From assembly GCA_013619105.1 (NCBI GenBank), contig JABXKU010000017.1, positions 1-39,026 of the forward strand: 39,026 bases of DNA. Direction: 5' to 3'. A program made the position numbers and the translations under genes. A model generated the notes under the pieces. That model was not told the DNA's origin and made no database searches. It worked only from the letters and a program-made list of their open reading frames with translations. Below, piece after piece: positions 20,212 through 29,544 of the stretch. The first letter of the stretch is position 1, and the number at the start of each line of letters is the position of its first letter. The DNA comes from Desulfuromonadales bacterium. Lineage in GTDB: Bacteria > Desulfobacterota > Desulfuromonadia > Desulfuromonadales > Syntrophotaleaceae.

Positions 20212-20715
20212 TTAGAAAGGCATGGGCCACAGACCCAGAACGGCGAAAGCAGGAATCATCAAGCCAACAAATGCCCAGATGATCAGCGAGTAAGCCAGCA
20301 GTTTGGCGCTGAGCTTGCCGTAGCAAACCAAGAATACTTCCAGGGTCAGCACCACGTAGCCTGCCGAGCAAAGGGAGAAGTAGGTGAACTGACCTTCGGG
20401 TGTCTTAAACACGAAGATAAAGAAGAAGGAGATGATCATGGCGACCAAGCTGACGTTACCAACGGCCTTCAGGTCTTCCAGGCCAGCCAGCAGGGCATAA
20501 GCTACGGTGCAGTACAACAGTCCATGAGCAAACAACAGTGCGCTAACCGCGCCATTACCATCGACACCGTGCAGGAATGCACTGATAAGAACGCAGGCAC
20601 CTACAAATGCAGTAACGGCTCCGGTGCCTTTGGCGTCTCCGTGGCCCAGATACAGAAATGCTACGGGAATCCACATGGACATAATAAGGATAAGTGTTGG
20701 TGCTGTTAAGTTCAT
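20212..20715 (-). CDS. AmiS/UreI-family membrane channel
   Basis: A 167-residue polytopic protein with six to seven hydrophobic helices, matching the AmiS/UreI family (urea or short-chain amide channels) in length, topology and features such as the FLYLGHGDAKGTGA loop and LHGVDGNGAVSALLFAHGLLYCTVAYALL. UreI homologues are hexameric, some opened by acid. No urease or amidase gene is adjacent, so the substrate is unassigned; a small neutral amide or weak acid is possible. The ATG at 20715 is preceded by GGGAGG at good spacing. It is monocistronic with its own terminator, and upstream lies a long gene-poor stretch. Confidence 0.85.
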   Translation of the reverse strand: MNLTAPTLILIMSMWIPVAFLYLGHGDAKGTGAVTAFVGACVLISAFLHGVDGNGAVSALLFAHGLLYCTVAYALLAGLEDLKAVGNVSLVAMIISFFFIFVFKTPEGQFTYFSLCSAGYVVLTLEVFLVCYGKLSAKLLAYSLIIWAFVGLMIPAFAVLGLWPMPF

Positions 20716-21780
20716 TTCGGCTTTCCTCCCATACAGTTGTTAAATAAATACAGCGCTCCTAATCCAATACAACGGCAGACCCTGACCAATATCGACTATC
20801 CAACCGCTTCATGCCATCGTCTGTACCCTGACCGACCGCCCTCCCAAGCGGTAACCGATCAATGGAACTATAAAACCATAGCAACGGTTTTGAAAAATCG
20901 ATGCCGGCCAAAAGCAGCGATACATCCGTCCAATCGTAAAAACGATCAATGAACAACATAGCAAGGGGCTTGTTCTCTAACAACGAACCTGCAGATTTCT
21001 ATCCCGTACCCGGCAAGGATTTCGCCTGCACCCCGACAATAGGATGTCTCTGCTTTTAATACTGCTGGCCTGCTTTGAACATTTCGATCGACCGAGTCCT
21101 CAAGCACCATACCAGATTGCACCCCACGTGACGTAACACCCAACATTAAACCCCTTAACGGGACCAACCTAGACGTTACGCTTTTCCACTGGCAAATTCT
21201 TGTTGGCTCCGATCCCCCGAAAATAAACCATTGTTTTAAGTGTCCGCAGTATCGATGCCACAACTACCCCAAAAATGCAAGCTGTTAATTTACATCTCTG
21301 CCTATTCTTGCCGAAGAAATAAACCACAAATTCGCAAAATTGCAAGTACTCAATGTCGGCCCAAACCGTCTAAACATTGCGCGTAATGCAACGCCCAACA
21401 AACCATTCCCTGGCTGAGCACCTTTCTCAAAAAAATCGCCCGTACCATAAACATATCAATACAATAGGTGTTTTTTCTTCTTCTCTGCCTCCCTACTTTT
21501 CCCAGAAACGGGCCTGCATATCCCTTAGACAATTCATTGCAACCCTTAACACCGCCTATCCGTCCGTACCTCCCATGAAAAAACATGCCCAAATGATTGA
21601 TAAGACATTGTTCCATTGCTCACTATAAAAACCAAATCATGAGACGTCTTCCAGCCATCCTTTGCCTCTCGGCCAGGCAATAAATAAAACAATCTTGGTA
21701 TTAATTTAAAGATCGCCGTTTCTCCAACGACAATCCATTTTTCTTAACAGTGCAGGATTTTTTCTCTGCGACTTTGCCAT
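20716..21780. other. Gene-poor region between the channel and cytochrome genes
   Basis: About 1.06 kb with lower G+C than its surroundings and no open frame that combines a ribosome site, coding-like composition and a recognisable product. Small frames on both strands (for example 20946-21263 minus, 21377-21628 plus) look random, being rich in Cys, His, Arg and Ser. The stretch must hold the promoter of the minus-strand channel gene. It may contain decayed genes or a non-coding RNA, but nothing specific is visible. Confidence 0.55.
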
Positions 21781-21808
21781 TTGCCCAACATGCCCGCTAT
21801 GTTATAGT
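21781..21808 (+). promoter_or_regulatory. Promoter of the diheme lipoprotein gene
   Basis: TTGCCC (21781-21786) and TATAGT (21803-21808) are separated by 16 bp. The predicted start lies about 36 bp before the start codon. Confidence 0.6.
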
Positions 21809-21850
21809 TTCAAAACGAATTCATCATTTTCTTCGGAGGTTTTGGTCCCT

Positions 21851-22171
21851 ATGAAAAAGTTAGGTTTTGCCGTACTCGCGGCAATCGCTCTCTGCGGATG
21901 CGCCATGTTCACCGCCTGGAAGGCCATTCCACCTCCGGGGGGCTGCGATCAGTGCCATACGTTGCCGATCAATGCCAACTGGACCGTCGCCTACACACCT
22001 GCAACCTTAAGCGATGAAAGCGGCAGGTATTCCTGGCAGACGGAAGCGGCGGTCCTGCCGGAGCAAGAGTCGCCCATGCAGCAACAAAAAGTTTCCGAAG
22101 AGCCCTGCTTTCGCTGCCACCGCGGACCGAGCAAAGCTCACACGGAACGCGTGGGACGTTACCACCACTAG
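21851..22171 (+). CDS. Small diheme c-type cytochrome lipoprotein
   Basis: A 106-residue exported protein with a lipobox (ALCGC, lipid-modified C17) and two covalent heme motifs, CDQCH at 32-36 and CFRCH at 86-90. Extra histidines (H96, H105, H106) could supply sixth ligands. About 50 residues without cysteine lie between the hemes. It should be lipid-anchored in the periplasm or outer membrane and carry electrons; no partner oxidoreductase is adjacent. I do not recognise a named family. The ATG at 21851 follows GGAGG by 11 nt; the in-frame TTG at 21842 is too close to that site. It has its own promoter and terminator. Confidence 0.88.
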   Translation: MKKLGFAVLAAIALCGCAMFTAWKAIPPPGGCDQCHTLPINANWTVAYTPATLSDESGRYSWQTEAAVLPEQESPMQQQKVSEEPCFRCHRGPSKAHTERVGRYHH

Positions 22172-22191
22172 GCCAGACCATTTAACTTCTT

Positions 22192-22230
22192 AAAAAGGAC
22201 CCTCCCTCACCGGCAGGGTCCTTTTTGCTT
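22192..22230 (+). terminator. Terminator of the cytochrome gene
   Basis: A 12-bp stem (AAAAAGGACCCT 22192-22203 / AGGGTCCTTTTT 22215-22226) with an 11-nt loop begins 21 bp after the stop. It ends in the T run of the right arm. Confidence 0.9.
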
Positions 22231-22270
22231 TCTCTTTAATGAGCAGGTCTTCTTATCGCAGGATACATTG

Positions 22271-23725
22271 ATGCCTATTGTCCGTCACACCAAGATCGTC
22301 GCCACCGTTGGACCCGCCTGCGAGTCGGAAGCACAACTGCAGAGGCTGATGGAAGCAGGGGCCGACATCTTTCGCCTCAACTTTTCTCACGGTGATCACG
22401 CCAGCAAAACAAAGGTCATCGCACGCATTCGCCAACTTTCGCAGCGGCGGCGGCGGGCCGTGGCCATTATCGGCGACCTGCAGGGTCCAAAAATACGTAT
22501 CGGAGACTTGGAAAACAATGAGGTAACGCTTTCCGACGGCCAGGATCTGTTACTTTCGACGAAAGAACTGATCGGCAATCGACAGCGCATTCCGGTGCGC
22601 TTTGCCAAACTGGCCAACGAGGTCCAGGCGGGCCAGCGCATCCTCCTCGACGACGGCCTGATAGAGCTGGAAGTCCGTGCCATCACCGACGGCGAGGTTC
22701 GCTGCACGGTTCGCAGCGGCGGCTTACTGAAGAGCCGCAAGGGGGTCAATCTGCCTGAAACCCGCCTGTCGCTACCGGCCTTCACCGAACAGGACCGAAA
22801 AGACATCGACTTTGCCATTGCCGCCGACCTCGACTACCTGGCCCTGTCCTTTGTACGCACCGCAATCGATATACAGGCCCTAAAAGAGCATCTTTGCACC
22901 CTTCAATCGGACATGCCGATTATCGCCAAGATCGAAAAGCCCCAGGCCGTCGCTGACTTTGCGGCGATTCTTAAAGCCGCCGATGGGATCATGGTGGCCC
23001 GAGGCGATCTGGGGGTTGAGATCGGCCCGGAGCAGGTACCGCTGATCCAGAAGCAGATCATTCGCCAATGCCGCGAAGCAGGCAAACCGGTTATCACCGC
23101 CACCCAGATGCTCGAGAGCATGGTCAGTCAGCCGCGACCGACCCGGGCCGAAGCCTCCGATGTGGCCAATGCCATCCTCGACGGCAGCGACGCAATCATG
23201 CTTTCAGCGGAGACGGCTGTAGGGAAATATCCTGCGGAAGCCGTCGCTTTCATGGACCGCATGGCACAACGGGTTGAAAACGACCCTACATTGCATAGCT
23301 CAATTTTCAATTTCTATCCGGCCGACAGCGGCTCACGCAGCCTGTCCGATGCGATCGGCGAGGCGGCCTGCCGAACCGCGACCAGTATCGAGGCTGCCGC
23401 CATTCTGGCCTTCACTCAAACCGGTGCCACCGCCGCCCGAGTGGCCCGCTACCGCCCAGCCAACCCCGTCTACGCCATCACCCCTTCGCGCAGCGTGCGC
23501 CGCAGACTGACTCTCTACGCAGGCGTCCGTTCCCTGCAAGTCGATTTTCAGGGGGACACCGAGGCCCAGATTCGCTCTTTGGAAAAAGTAGTCCTTGAGG
23601 CGGGCGCCCTGAACCGAGGGGACCTGGTCATCATCACTATGGGCAGCCCTTTAGCCGCCCAGGGAACCACCAATCTGATGAAGGCCCACCGACTCGGTGA
23701 CAGCTTTGATGATCCGGTCGACTGA
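22271..23725 (+). CDS. pyk: Pyruvate kinase
   Basis: A 484-residue glycolytic enzyme transferring phosphate from phosphoenolpyruvate to ADP. It has the N-terminal TKIVATVGPA and FRLNFSHGDH motifs, the barrel lysine in IIAKIEKPQAV, the metal/phosphate segment MVARGDLGVEIG and the TATQMLESM signature, followed by a C-terminal allosteric-type domain (ILAFTQTGATAARVARYRP). The B domain lies at about 70-165. The ATG at 22271 has AGGA 7 nt upstream; the TTG directly before it is not needed. It may be cotranscribed with queC 70 bp downstream, although no metabolic link is obvious. Confidence 0.95.
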   Translation: MPIVRHTKIVATVGPACESEAQLQRLMEAGADIFRLNFSHGDHASKTKVIARIRQLSQRRRRAVAIIGDLQGPKIRIGDLENNEVTLSDGQDLLLSTKELIGNRQRIPVRFAKLANEVQAGQRILLDDGLIELEVRAITDGEVRCTVRSGGLLKSRKGVNLPETRLSLPAFTEQDRKDIDFAIAADLDYLALSFVRTAIDIQALKEHLCTLQSDMPIIAKIEKPQAVADFAAILKAADGIMVARGDLGVEIGPEQVPLIQKQIIRQCREAGKPVITATQMLESMVSQPRPTRAEASDVANAILDGSDAIMLSAETAVGKYPAEAVAFMDRMAQRVENDPTLHSSIFNFYPADSGSRSLSDAIGEAACRTATSIEAAAILAFTQTGATAARVARYRPANPVYAITPSRSVRRRLTLYAGVRSLQVDFQGDTEAQIRSLEKVVLEAGALNRGDLVIITMGSPLAAQGTTNLMKAHRLGDSFDDPVD

Positions 23726-23794
23726 GGACGTCTTGACCCCACACCCCCTGCTGGCTTATGCTCCAGCTTCAATCGACCGTGAAAGGCTTAAACT

Positions 23795-24481
23795 ATGAAC
23801 AAAAAAGCGATAATACTCTACAGCGGTGGGCTCGACTCAACCACCTGTCTGGCCATTGCCCGGGCCGAAGGCTTTGATCCCTACACCATGAGCTTCGATT
23901 ACGGTCAGCGCCATACCGTGGAACTGACCAAGGCGGCCCACTACGCCCCCCAACTCGGCGCCATTGACCATCAACTGGTCAAAATCGACCTGCGTCGAAT
24001 CGGCGGCAGCGCCTTGACTTCCGACCTGGCGGTACCCAAAAACAGTGTCGACGAAGGCATTCCGATTACCTATGTACCGGCCCGCAACACCATCTTTCTC
24101 TCCTTTGCCTTGGCCTGGGCCGAGGTTCTCGGCGCTTTTGATATCTTTATCGGCGTCAACGCCCTCGACTATTCGGGCTACCCCGACTGCCGACCGGAAT
24201 ATATCGCCGCCTACGAGACCATGGCCAACCTGGCCACCAAGGCTTGCGTCGAAGGCCAGGGGCGCTATCGCATTCACACCCCGCTGATTGATCTCACCAA
24301 GGCCGAGATTATTCGACGCGGCTTGGACCTGGGTGTCGACTATGCCCTGACCCATTCCTGCTACGACCCGACGGCCGACGGCCAGGCCTGCGGCGCCTGC
24401 GATTCCTGCCGCCTGCGGCTCAAAGGCTTTCGCGAAGCCGGCATCGAAGACCCCGTACCCTACATTCAGAAAGAGCAGTAG
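23795..24481 (+). CDS. queC: 7-cyano-7-deazaguanine synthase
   Basis: A 228-residue enzyme converting 7-carboxy-7-deazaguanine to preQ0 with ATP and ammonia, in the queuosine pathway. The PP-loop ATP motif SGGLDS is at 10-15, the family YGQRH segment follows, and four zinc cysteines occur near the C-terminus (C189, C199, C202, C205 in CYDP...ACGACDSC). The ATG at 23795 follows AAAGG. It is 3 bp from folE2, which provides the pathway's first intermediate. The other pathway genes (queD, queE, queF) are not in this window. Confidence 0.95.
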   Translation: MNKKAIILYSGGLDSTTCLAIARAEGFDPYTMSFDYGQRHTVELTKAAHYAPQLGAIDHQLVKIDLRRIGGSALTSDLAVPKNSVDEGIPITYVPARNTIFLSFALAWAEVLGAFDIFIGVNALDYSGYPDCRPEYIAAYETMANLATKACVEGQGRYRIHTPLIDLTKAEIIRRGLDLGVDYALTHSCYDPTADGQACGACDSCRLRLKGFREAGIEDPVPYIQKEQ

Positions 24482-24484
24482 ACC

Positions 24485-25297
24485 ATGAACACCATGCGCG
24501 ACATACAGATGGAACGGGACACCCGCAACATTCCCATCGACAAAGTGGGGGTCAAAGACATCCGCTATCCCATCGTGGTGATGGACAAGAACAAGGACCA
24601 GCAACACACCGTGGCCCGCATCAATATGTATGTGGATCTGCCCCACCACTTCAAGGGCACCCACATGAGCCGCTTCATCGAGATACTTAATCAGTACCGC
24701 GGCGAAATCACCATGCGTAACATGGGCAGCATCCTGCAGGAGATGAAGGACCGCCTGGAAGCGACCTGCGCCCATCTAGAGATGGAATTCCCCTATTTCA
24801 TTGAAAAGGAAGCTCCGGTCTCCAAAGCCCGCAGCCTGATGGAATACCAATGCCGACTAAGCGGCACCTTGGACGAGCACAAAGATTTCGTGCTCGGCGT
24901 GGAAGTACCGATGACCTCACTCTGCCCCTGTTCCAAGGAGATCAGTCAGCGTGGTGCGCACAACCAACGCAGCGCGGTGCGGGTCGAGGTCCGCTCGGAG
25001 AAATTCGTCTGGATCGAGGACCTGATCAGCTGGGTGGAAGACTGTGGCAGTTCCCCGGTCTACTCCCTGCTCAAGCGTGAGGACGAAAAAGCGGTCACCG
25101 AGCAGGCCTATGACAACCCCATGTTCGTCGAGGATATCGTACGTGCGGTGACTGAAAAGTTAAAAAGCGTAGAGGGCATTCAATGGTTCCGGGTCGAATG
25201 CGAAAACTTCGAGTCGATCCACAACCATTCCGCCTATGCCCTAGTGGAACACCCCTCGGCCTTTTCCGGCCCGCACAACGCCCCTGGCCAAAGCTGA
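24485..25297 (+). CDS. folE2: GTP cyclohydrolase FolE2 (type IB)
   Basis: A 270-residue enzyme that opens GTP to 7,8-dihydroneopterin triphosphate, the shared entry to folate and queuosine. The family signatures are clear: RNIPIDKVGVKDIRYPIVV, LPHHFKGTHMSRF and the catalytic/metal motif SLCPCSKEISQRGAHNQRS, with the cysteine of PCSK and histidine of GAHNQ. FolE2 works with metals other than zinc in many bacteria. It is unrelated to QueF despite the queC neighbour. Placement directly after queC argues for a queuosine role. ATG 24485 is used; ATG 24494 is a possible alternative. Confidence 0.95.
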   Translation: MNTMRDIQMERDTRNIPIDKVGVKDIRYPIVVMDKNKDQQHTVARINMYVDLPHHFKGTHMSRFIEILNQYRGEITMRNMGSILQEMKDRLEATCAHLEMEFPYFIEKEAPVSKARSLMEYQCRLSGTLDEHKDFVLGVEVPMTSLCPCSKEISQRGAHNQRSAVRVEVRSEKFVWIEDLISWVEDCGSSPVYSLLKREDEKAVTEQAYDNPMFVEDIVRAVTEKLKSVEGIQWFRVECENFESIHNHSAYALVEHPSAFSGPHNAPGQS

Positions 25298-25304
25298 ACA
25301 GCCG

Positions 25305-25952
25305 ATGGCGAATCACATTCTGGGGATTTTTGCCAAACAACCGGTAGCCGGTCGGGTCAAGACCCGCCTCTGCCCACCTCTGAGCCCGCAACAGGCGGCA
25401 CGACTCTACTGCACCTGCCTGCAGGAGACGGTCGCTGCCATGGCCAAAGCACCGGCGGAACGGGTACTCTTTTTCGCTGGCGAGCGGACCTATTTTGCAG
25501 AGACCTTTCCCGGCCTGCGCCTGATTCCACAAAGCGACGGCGATCTGGGCCGCCGCCTCGACCGAGCGTTCGCGCAACTCTTTGAAGAAGGCTGCCAAGC
25601 GGCAGCTCTGATTGGCTCTGACAGCCCGGACCTGCCGATCCCTCTAGTCGCCAACGCCTTTGCCGTTCTGAACAAGGTCGATTTGGCCGTCGCGCCGGCC
25701 CGGGACGGCGGCTATGTGCTCATCGGCCAAAGCAACCATAGCCCCGAACTGTTTCGAGATATGCCCTGGAGCAGCGCGGACCTCTGGCCGGCCACCCGCC
25801 AGCGAGCCGAACAGCTCAGCCTGAGCTGCCGTGAACTGGATACATGGGAAGACCTCGACGACCTGGCCAGCCTGCAGCACCTCTGCCAGCGCTGCCCCGC
25901 ATCGCCCACCGCTCAACTGGCCCGCCAGATTCTGGCGCCCGACCCTTTTTAG
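25305..25952 (+). CDS. TIGR04282/DUF2064-type nucleotidyl- or glycosyltransferase-like protein
   Basis: A 215-residue GT-A-fold protein of the family often annotated TIGR04282 (DUF2064, related to CofC-like nucleotidyltransferases). Typical motifs are present: FAKQPVAGRVKTRL near the N-terminus, QSDGDLGRRLDRAF, the metal-site-like LIGSDSPDLP and PARDGGYVLIG. Its substrate is not established for most members; an arsenosugar role has been proposed for some. It begins 7 bp after folE2, so it probably ends the queC-folE2 transcript. No role in queuosine is implied by the sequence itself. Confidence 0.85.
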   Translation: MANHILGIFAKQPVAGRVKTRLCPPLSPQQAARLYCTCLQETVAAMAKAPAERVLFFAGERTYFAETFPGLRLIPQSDGDLGRRLDRAFAQLFEEGCQAAALIGSDSPDLPIPLVANAFAVLNKVDLAVAPARDGGYVLIGQSNHSPELFRDMPWSSADLWPATRQRAEQLSLSCRELDTWEDLDDLASLQHLCQRCPASPTAQLARQILAPDPF

Positions 25953-26011
25953 AGGCATCCAGTCTTTCGAACTCGAACCGTAAACCGGCCCATTCCATGC
26001 AGTATATGCAG

Positions 26012-26041
26012 TTGACTTGCCCCGACCGAATAGCCGATAAT
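26012..26041 (+). promoter_or_regulatory. Promoter of the tol operon
   Basis: TTGACT (26012-26017) and GATAAT (26036-26041) are separated by 18 bp, about 40 bp before the tolQ start codon. Confidence 0.65.
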
Positions 26042-26081
26042 CGTCTCCGGTTCTAACCCATCCTTTAAAGGAGGCAACCCC

Positions 26082-26753
26082 TTGGATCTGATTCTCAATG
26101 CCGGACCGGTAGTCAAACTTGTCATACTGGTACTGGCCTACTTTTCCGTGGTTTCCTGGGCTATCATTTTCTTCAAATTTCGGGTAATCCATCGGGCCAC
26201 CCGAGATTCAGCTCAATTTCAAAACTTTTTTTGGGCTAAAAAGCGTTTCGACACCATCAATCAGGGACTCAAAAACTACCAGCATTCGCCCCTGACCGTA
26301 TTGTTCCGCGAAGGCTACCAAGAGCTGCTCCGCAACCAGAGCGATCGTAATGTCGACGACGAAAACCTCTTTACCGCCGACCTGGGCCAGAGCGAAAATG
26401 TCGGCCGCGCCCTGCGCCGGGCCACCACCCTTGAGCGCCAGCGCCTGGAAAAGTTTCTGACTTTTCTGGCCACCACCGGCTCCACCGCTCCCTTTATTGG
26501 CCTCTTCGGCACTGTCTGGGGCATCATGGATTCCTTTCAGGGCATCGGCCAGACCGGCAGCGCTTCGTTGGCAGTCGTCGCTCCCGGTATCTCCGAGGCG
26601 TTAATCGCTACCGCCATCGGCCTGGTTGCCGCAATTCCAGCGGTAGTTGGCTACAACCACTTCGTCAACAAAGTCAACCTGCTGACCGGCGAAATGGATA
26701 ACTTCAGCCAGGAATTCCTTAACATCGTAGAACGCATGCTGCGGAGGGGATAG
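26082..26753 (+). CDS. tolQ: Tol-Pal system protein TolQ
   Basis: A 223-residue inner-membrane motor subunit (MotA/TolQ/ExbB family). One helix lies near the N-terminus (VVKLVILVLAYFSVVSWAIIF) and two near the C-terminus. The conserved segment LATTGSTAPFIGLFGTVWGIMDSF and the ISEALIATAIGLVAAIPAV helix are diagnostic. It forms the proton-driven motor with TolR that energises TolA. The start is TTG at 26082, chosen because AAAGGAGG stands 7 nt upstream and no ATG precedes the first helix. It abuts tolR with no gap. Confidence 0.95.
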   Translation: MDLILNAGPVVKLVILVLAYFSVVSWAIIFFKFRVIHRATRDSAQFQNFFWAKKRFDTINQGLKNYQHSPLTVLFREGYQELLRNQSDRNVDDENLFTADLGQSENVGRALRRATTLERQRLEKFLTFLATTGSTAPFIGLFGTVWGIMDSFQGIGQTGSASLAVVAPGISEALIATAIGLVAAIPAVVGYNHFVNKVNLLTGEMDNFSQEFLNIVERMLRRG

Positions 26754-27188
<435 letters not shown>

Positions 27189-27203
27189 CTTTGCAGAATA
27201 ACC

Positions 27204-28094
27204 ATGGCTGACAACCACTTCCAACGCAGGGGCGCAGACTTTCATTCCGATCCGAAAATCGGCTGGATAGTCCTGCTGTCGCTAATTTTGCACCTGGTCC
27301 TAGTGCTGGTTTTCTCCGGCAGCTTCGGCCATCACAACCCACCGCCCAAGCGCCCGGTCTATTACGTCGATCTCACCCAACTGCCGGTGGCCAACCCCCG
27401 TGCCGGTCGTCCCGATGGTCAGAGCGGCGCTCCCAAGGCCGTTAAAAAAAGTACACCGGCACCCATTAAAAAGACACCGCCAACGGTTAAGAGGGCGGCT
27501 CCGCCGACACCAGCCAAGAAGGCTGTCCAACCAAGCCGCCCAACAACCAAAGCGGTAAAAAAGACCGCTACCAAAGCCGTCAGAAAAGCCCAGCCCGCCG
27601 CAAAAACAACCGCCACCTCCAGCCAAGCGTCCGCTAATAACGACACAAACTATCAAACGGCCATGAGCGCCGTGGAAAAGATGCGGCGGAACCAGAAGAG
27701 GGCAGCCCTCAAAGAGAAACTTGCCGCTTTGGCCAGCAGCGACAGCCGGACCGGTACGGTGGCTGGCGGTGGTTCCAACGCCCCCCTGGGCATGCCCGAT
27801 GGAACCGGAGATCAGGCCGGGGTCAGTCAGGAACGCTGGTTGCAAGCAAGGCTAACCAAGAACTGGAGCCTGTCCAAATATCAGGTCGTGCGCCGCGACC
27901 TGGAATGCCGCGTGCGCATAACCTACAACTCCGCTGGAGTTCTCACCGGAAAAGAGTTCATTAAAACCTCCGGTGACAGTACCTTCGACGACTCGGTCAC
28001 CCGAGCCATTCTCAAGAGCCGGCAACTGGAGTTCAACCCGGGCCGGCAACTGCAAGTGACCGTTACCTTCAACCTTAAAGACCTAATGGATTGA
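27204..28094 (+). CDS. tolA: TolA / TonB-like energy transducer
   Basis: A 296-residue protein with one N-terminal helix (IGWIVLLSLILHLVLVLVFSG), a PVYYVDLTQLP segment common to TolA/TonB proteins, a Lys-Pro-Ala-Thr-rich spacer (about 70-150) and a C-terminal domain beginning near EKMRRNQKRAALKEKLAAL. The final part, LECRVRITYNSAGVLTGKEF...NLKDLMD, resembles the TolA/TonB C-terminal fold. It spans the periplasm to reach TolB/Pal. Position between tolR and tolB supports TolA rather than TonB. The start has no strong ribosome site, consistent with coupling to tolR. Confidence 0.9.
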   Translation: MADNHFQRRGADFHSDPKIGWIVLLSLILHLVLVLVFSGSFGHHNPPPKRPVYYVDLTQLPVANPRAGRPDGQSGAPKAVKKSTPAPIKKTPPTVKRAAPPTPAKKAVQPSRPTTKAVKKTATKAVRKAQPAAKTTATSSQASANNDTNYQTAMSAVEKMRRNQKRAALKEKLAALASSDSRTGTVAGGGSNAPLGMPDGTGDQAGVSQERWLQARLTKNWSLSKYQVVRRDLECRVRITYNSAGVLTGKEFIKTSGDSTFDDSVTRAILKSRQLEFNPGRQLQVTVTFNLKDLMD

Positions 28095-28098
28095 ATCG

Positions 28099-29385
28099 AT
28101 GCGCCTTTTAGCCCTGCTCAGCCTGGTTTTTCTGTTGCTTACCGCACCGGCGGCGGCCGATATTGAGATTAGCGCCCCCGGTCAACAGACCATTCCCCTG
28201 GCTTCGACCAAGCTGCTAGCCCAGGGCATGGTTCCGGCGCAAATCGTCAATGACTTTGACCAGACTCTGAACGATGACTTACTACTATCCGGGCTGTTCA
28301 GCCTTGTGGAGCCCAACTCCTTTCTGTCCGATGCTCGCCGAATCGGCCTCAACAGCAGCAAGGTCGATTTCGGCCAGTGGCGACTGCTCGGGGCCGAGGG
28401 GGTGATTAAAGGCGTCTGCCGCCTGGAAAAGGGTAAGTTGGTGGTCGAAGTCCGCCTGTTCGATGTCACCCACCGGCGACTATTGACCGGGCGTCGCTAT
28501 GTCGGCGCTCAAACCGATGTCCGACGCATGGCCCATCGCTTTGCAGATCAAATTTTAAAAAGCCTGACCGGAGAAGAAGGCCCCTTCAACAGTCGCATCG
28601 CCTATATCAGCAATACCAGCGGACATAAAGAGCTCTACCTGATAGATGTCGATGGCCGCAATGGCGTACGCCTTACCAACCACCGCTCTATCGTACTCAA
28701 CCCCGACTTTTCCCCGACCAGCAAAGAGCTGCTGTTCACCTCTTACCGGGCCGGCAATCCTGACCTGTATCGCAAAGCGATCTATTCGGGCCAGGAAGCC
28801 CGCGTTTCCGCTCGCCCAGGTCTCAATATCGCCGGTCGCTTTCGGCCCGATGGCCGGGAAATTGCTTTAACTCTATCGAAGGAAGGTAACTCGGACCTGC
28901 ACCTGCTCGGCACCGACGGCAGTCACCATCGGCAGGTGACCAAGCATTGGAGTATCGATGTCGATCCAAGCTGGAGTCCGGCAGGTGACAAACTAGCCTT
29001 TGTCTCCGACCGCCAAGGCAATCCGCAGATCTTTATCTTCGATATCTTTACCAAACAAGTTAAGCGACTTCCCACTGCCGGCAAGTACAACGCCACTCCG
29101 GCCTGGAGTCCTAAAGGGGACCGTATCGCTTTCAGCCGTTTGGAGAAGGGACGCTTTGATATTTTTACCGTCGCAGTGGATGGTAGCGATGAGCGCCGCC
29201 TGACCTTTGGGCCAGGCAACAATGAGCATCCACGCTGGAGTCCTGATGGCCGCTTCATCGTCTATTCATCGGACCAGAGCGGAGCCAAGGCTATTTACAT
29301 CATGCGCGCCGATGGCAGTGGAGTCACTCGTATTTCACCGGCTGGTGGCGACTGCAACCATCCGGCCTGGTCCGGACGCTGGTAA
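28099..29385 (+). CDS. tolB: Tol-Pal system protein TolB
   Basis: A 428-residue periplasmic protein. A signal peptide (LLALLSLVFLLLTAPAAAD) is followed by the TolB N-domain and a six-bladed beta-propeller. The propeller shows repeated blades with the pattern N/D-P-x-W/F-S-P-x-G/S-x-x-(I/L)-x-F, for example DPSWSPAGDKLAFVSDR, TPAWSPKGDRIAFSR and HPRWSPDGRFIVYSSDQ. It binds Pal and is recycled by TolA. It begins 4 bp after tolA. Confidence 0.96.
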   Translation: MRLLALLSLVFLLLTAPAAADIEISAPGQQTIPLASTKLLAQGMVPAQIVNDFDQTLNDDLLLSGLFSLVEPNSFLSDARRIGLNSSKVDFGQWRLLGAEGVIKGVCRLEKGKLVVEVRLFDVTHRRLLTGRRYVGAQTDVRRMAHRFADQILKSLTGEEGPFNSRIAYISNTSGHKELYLIDVDGRNGVRLTNHRSIVLNPDFSPTSKELLFTSYRAGNPDLYRKAIYSGQEARVSARPGLNIAGRFRPDGREIALTLSKEGNSDLHLLGTDGSHHRQVTKHWSIDVDPSWSPAGDKLAFVSDRQGNPQIFIFDIFTKQVKRLPTAGKYNATPAWSPKGDRIAFSRLEKGRFDIFTVAVDGSDERRLTFGPGNNEHPRWSPDGRFIVYSSDQSGAKAIYIMRADGSGVTRISPAGGDCNHPAWSGRW

Positions 29386-29544
29386 AGATAGGTGCATCCG
29401 CAATATCTCATAGGATGGCTAAGCTAAAATTACGTCCTGCAAGACATGGTGTTTTTTCAGGGACGAAAGCATACATCCCGTATGTCGAGGTCCTGAAAAA
29501 AGGCCACAACGCCGTAGGCAGATTTTTTGCGACGCCATCAAAGA
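29386..29544 (+). other. Hairpin-bearing intergenic element between tolB and pal
   Basis: The tolB-pal gap (259 bp in all) contains a long hairpin: outer arms TTTTTTCAGGGAC (29452-29464) and GTCCTGAAAAAA (29490-29501), then an inner CATAC/GTATG stem (29470-29474, 29480-29484) around ATCCC. An open frame (29415-29630) crosses it but lacks a ribosome site and a recognisable product. The layout looks like a dispersed structured element or mRNA processing site; only one copy is in the window. Confidence 0.5.

Noticed and set aside
23837-24775. A 312-codon open frame on the minus strand opposite queC and folE2
   Set aside because: It spans two well-supported genes with exact motifs and resembles nothing.
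24485-25297. Calling this gene queF because it follows queC
   Set aside because: The GTHMSRF and PCSKEIS...GAHNQRS motifs identify FolE2, a GTP cyclohydrolase, not the QueF reductase.
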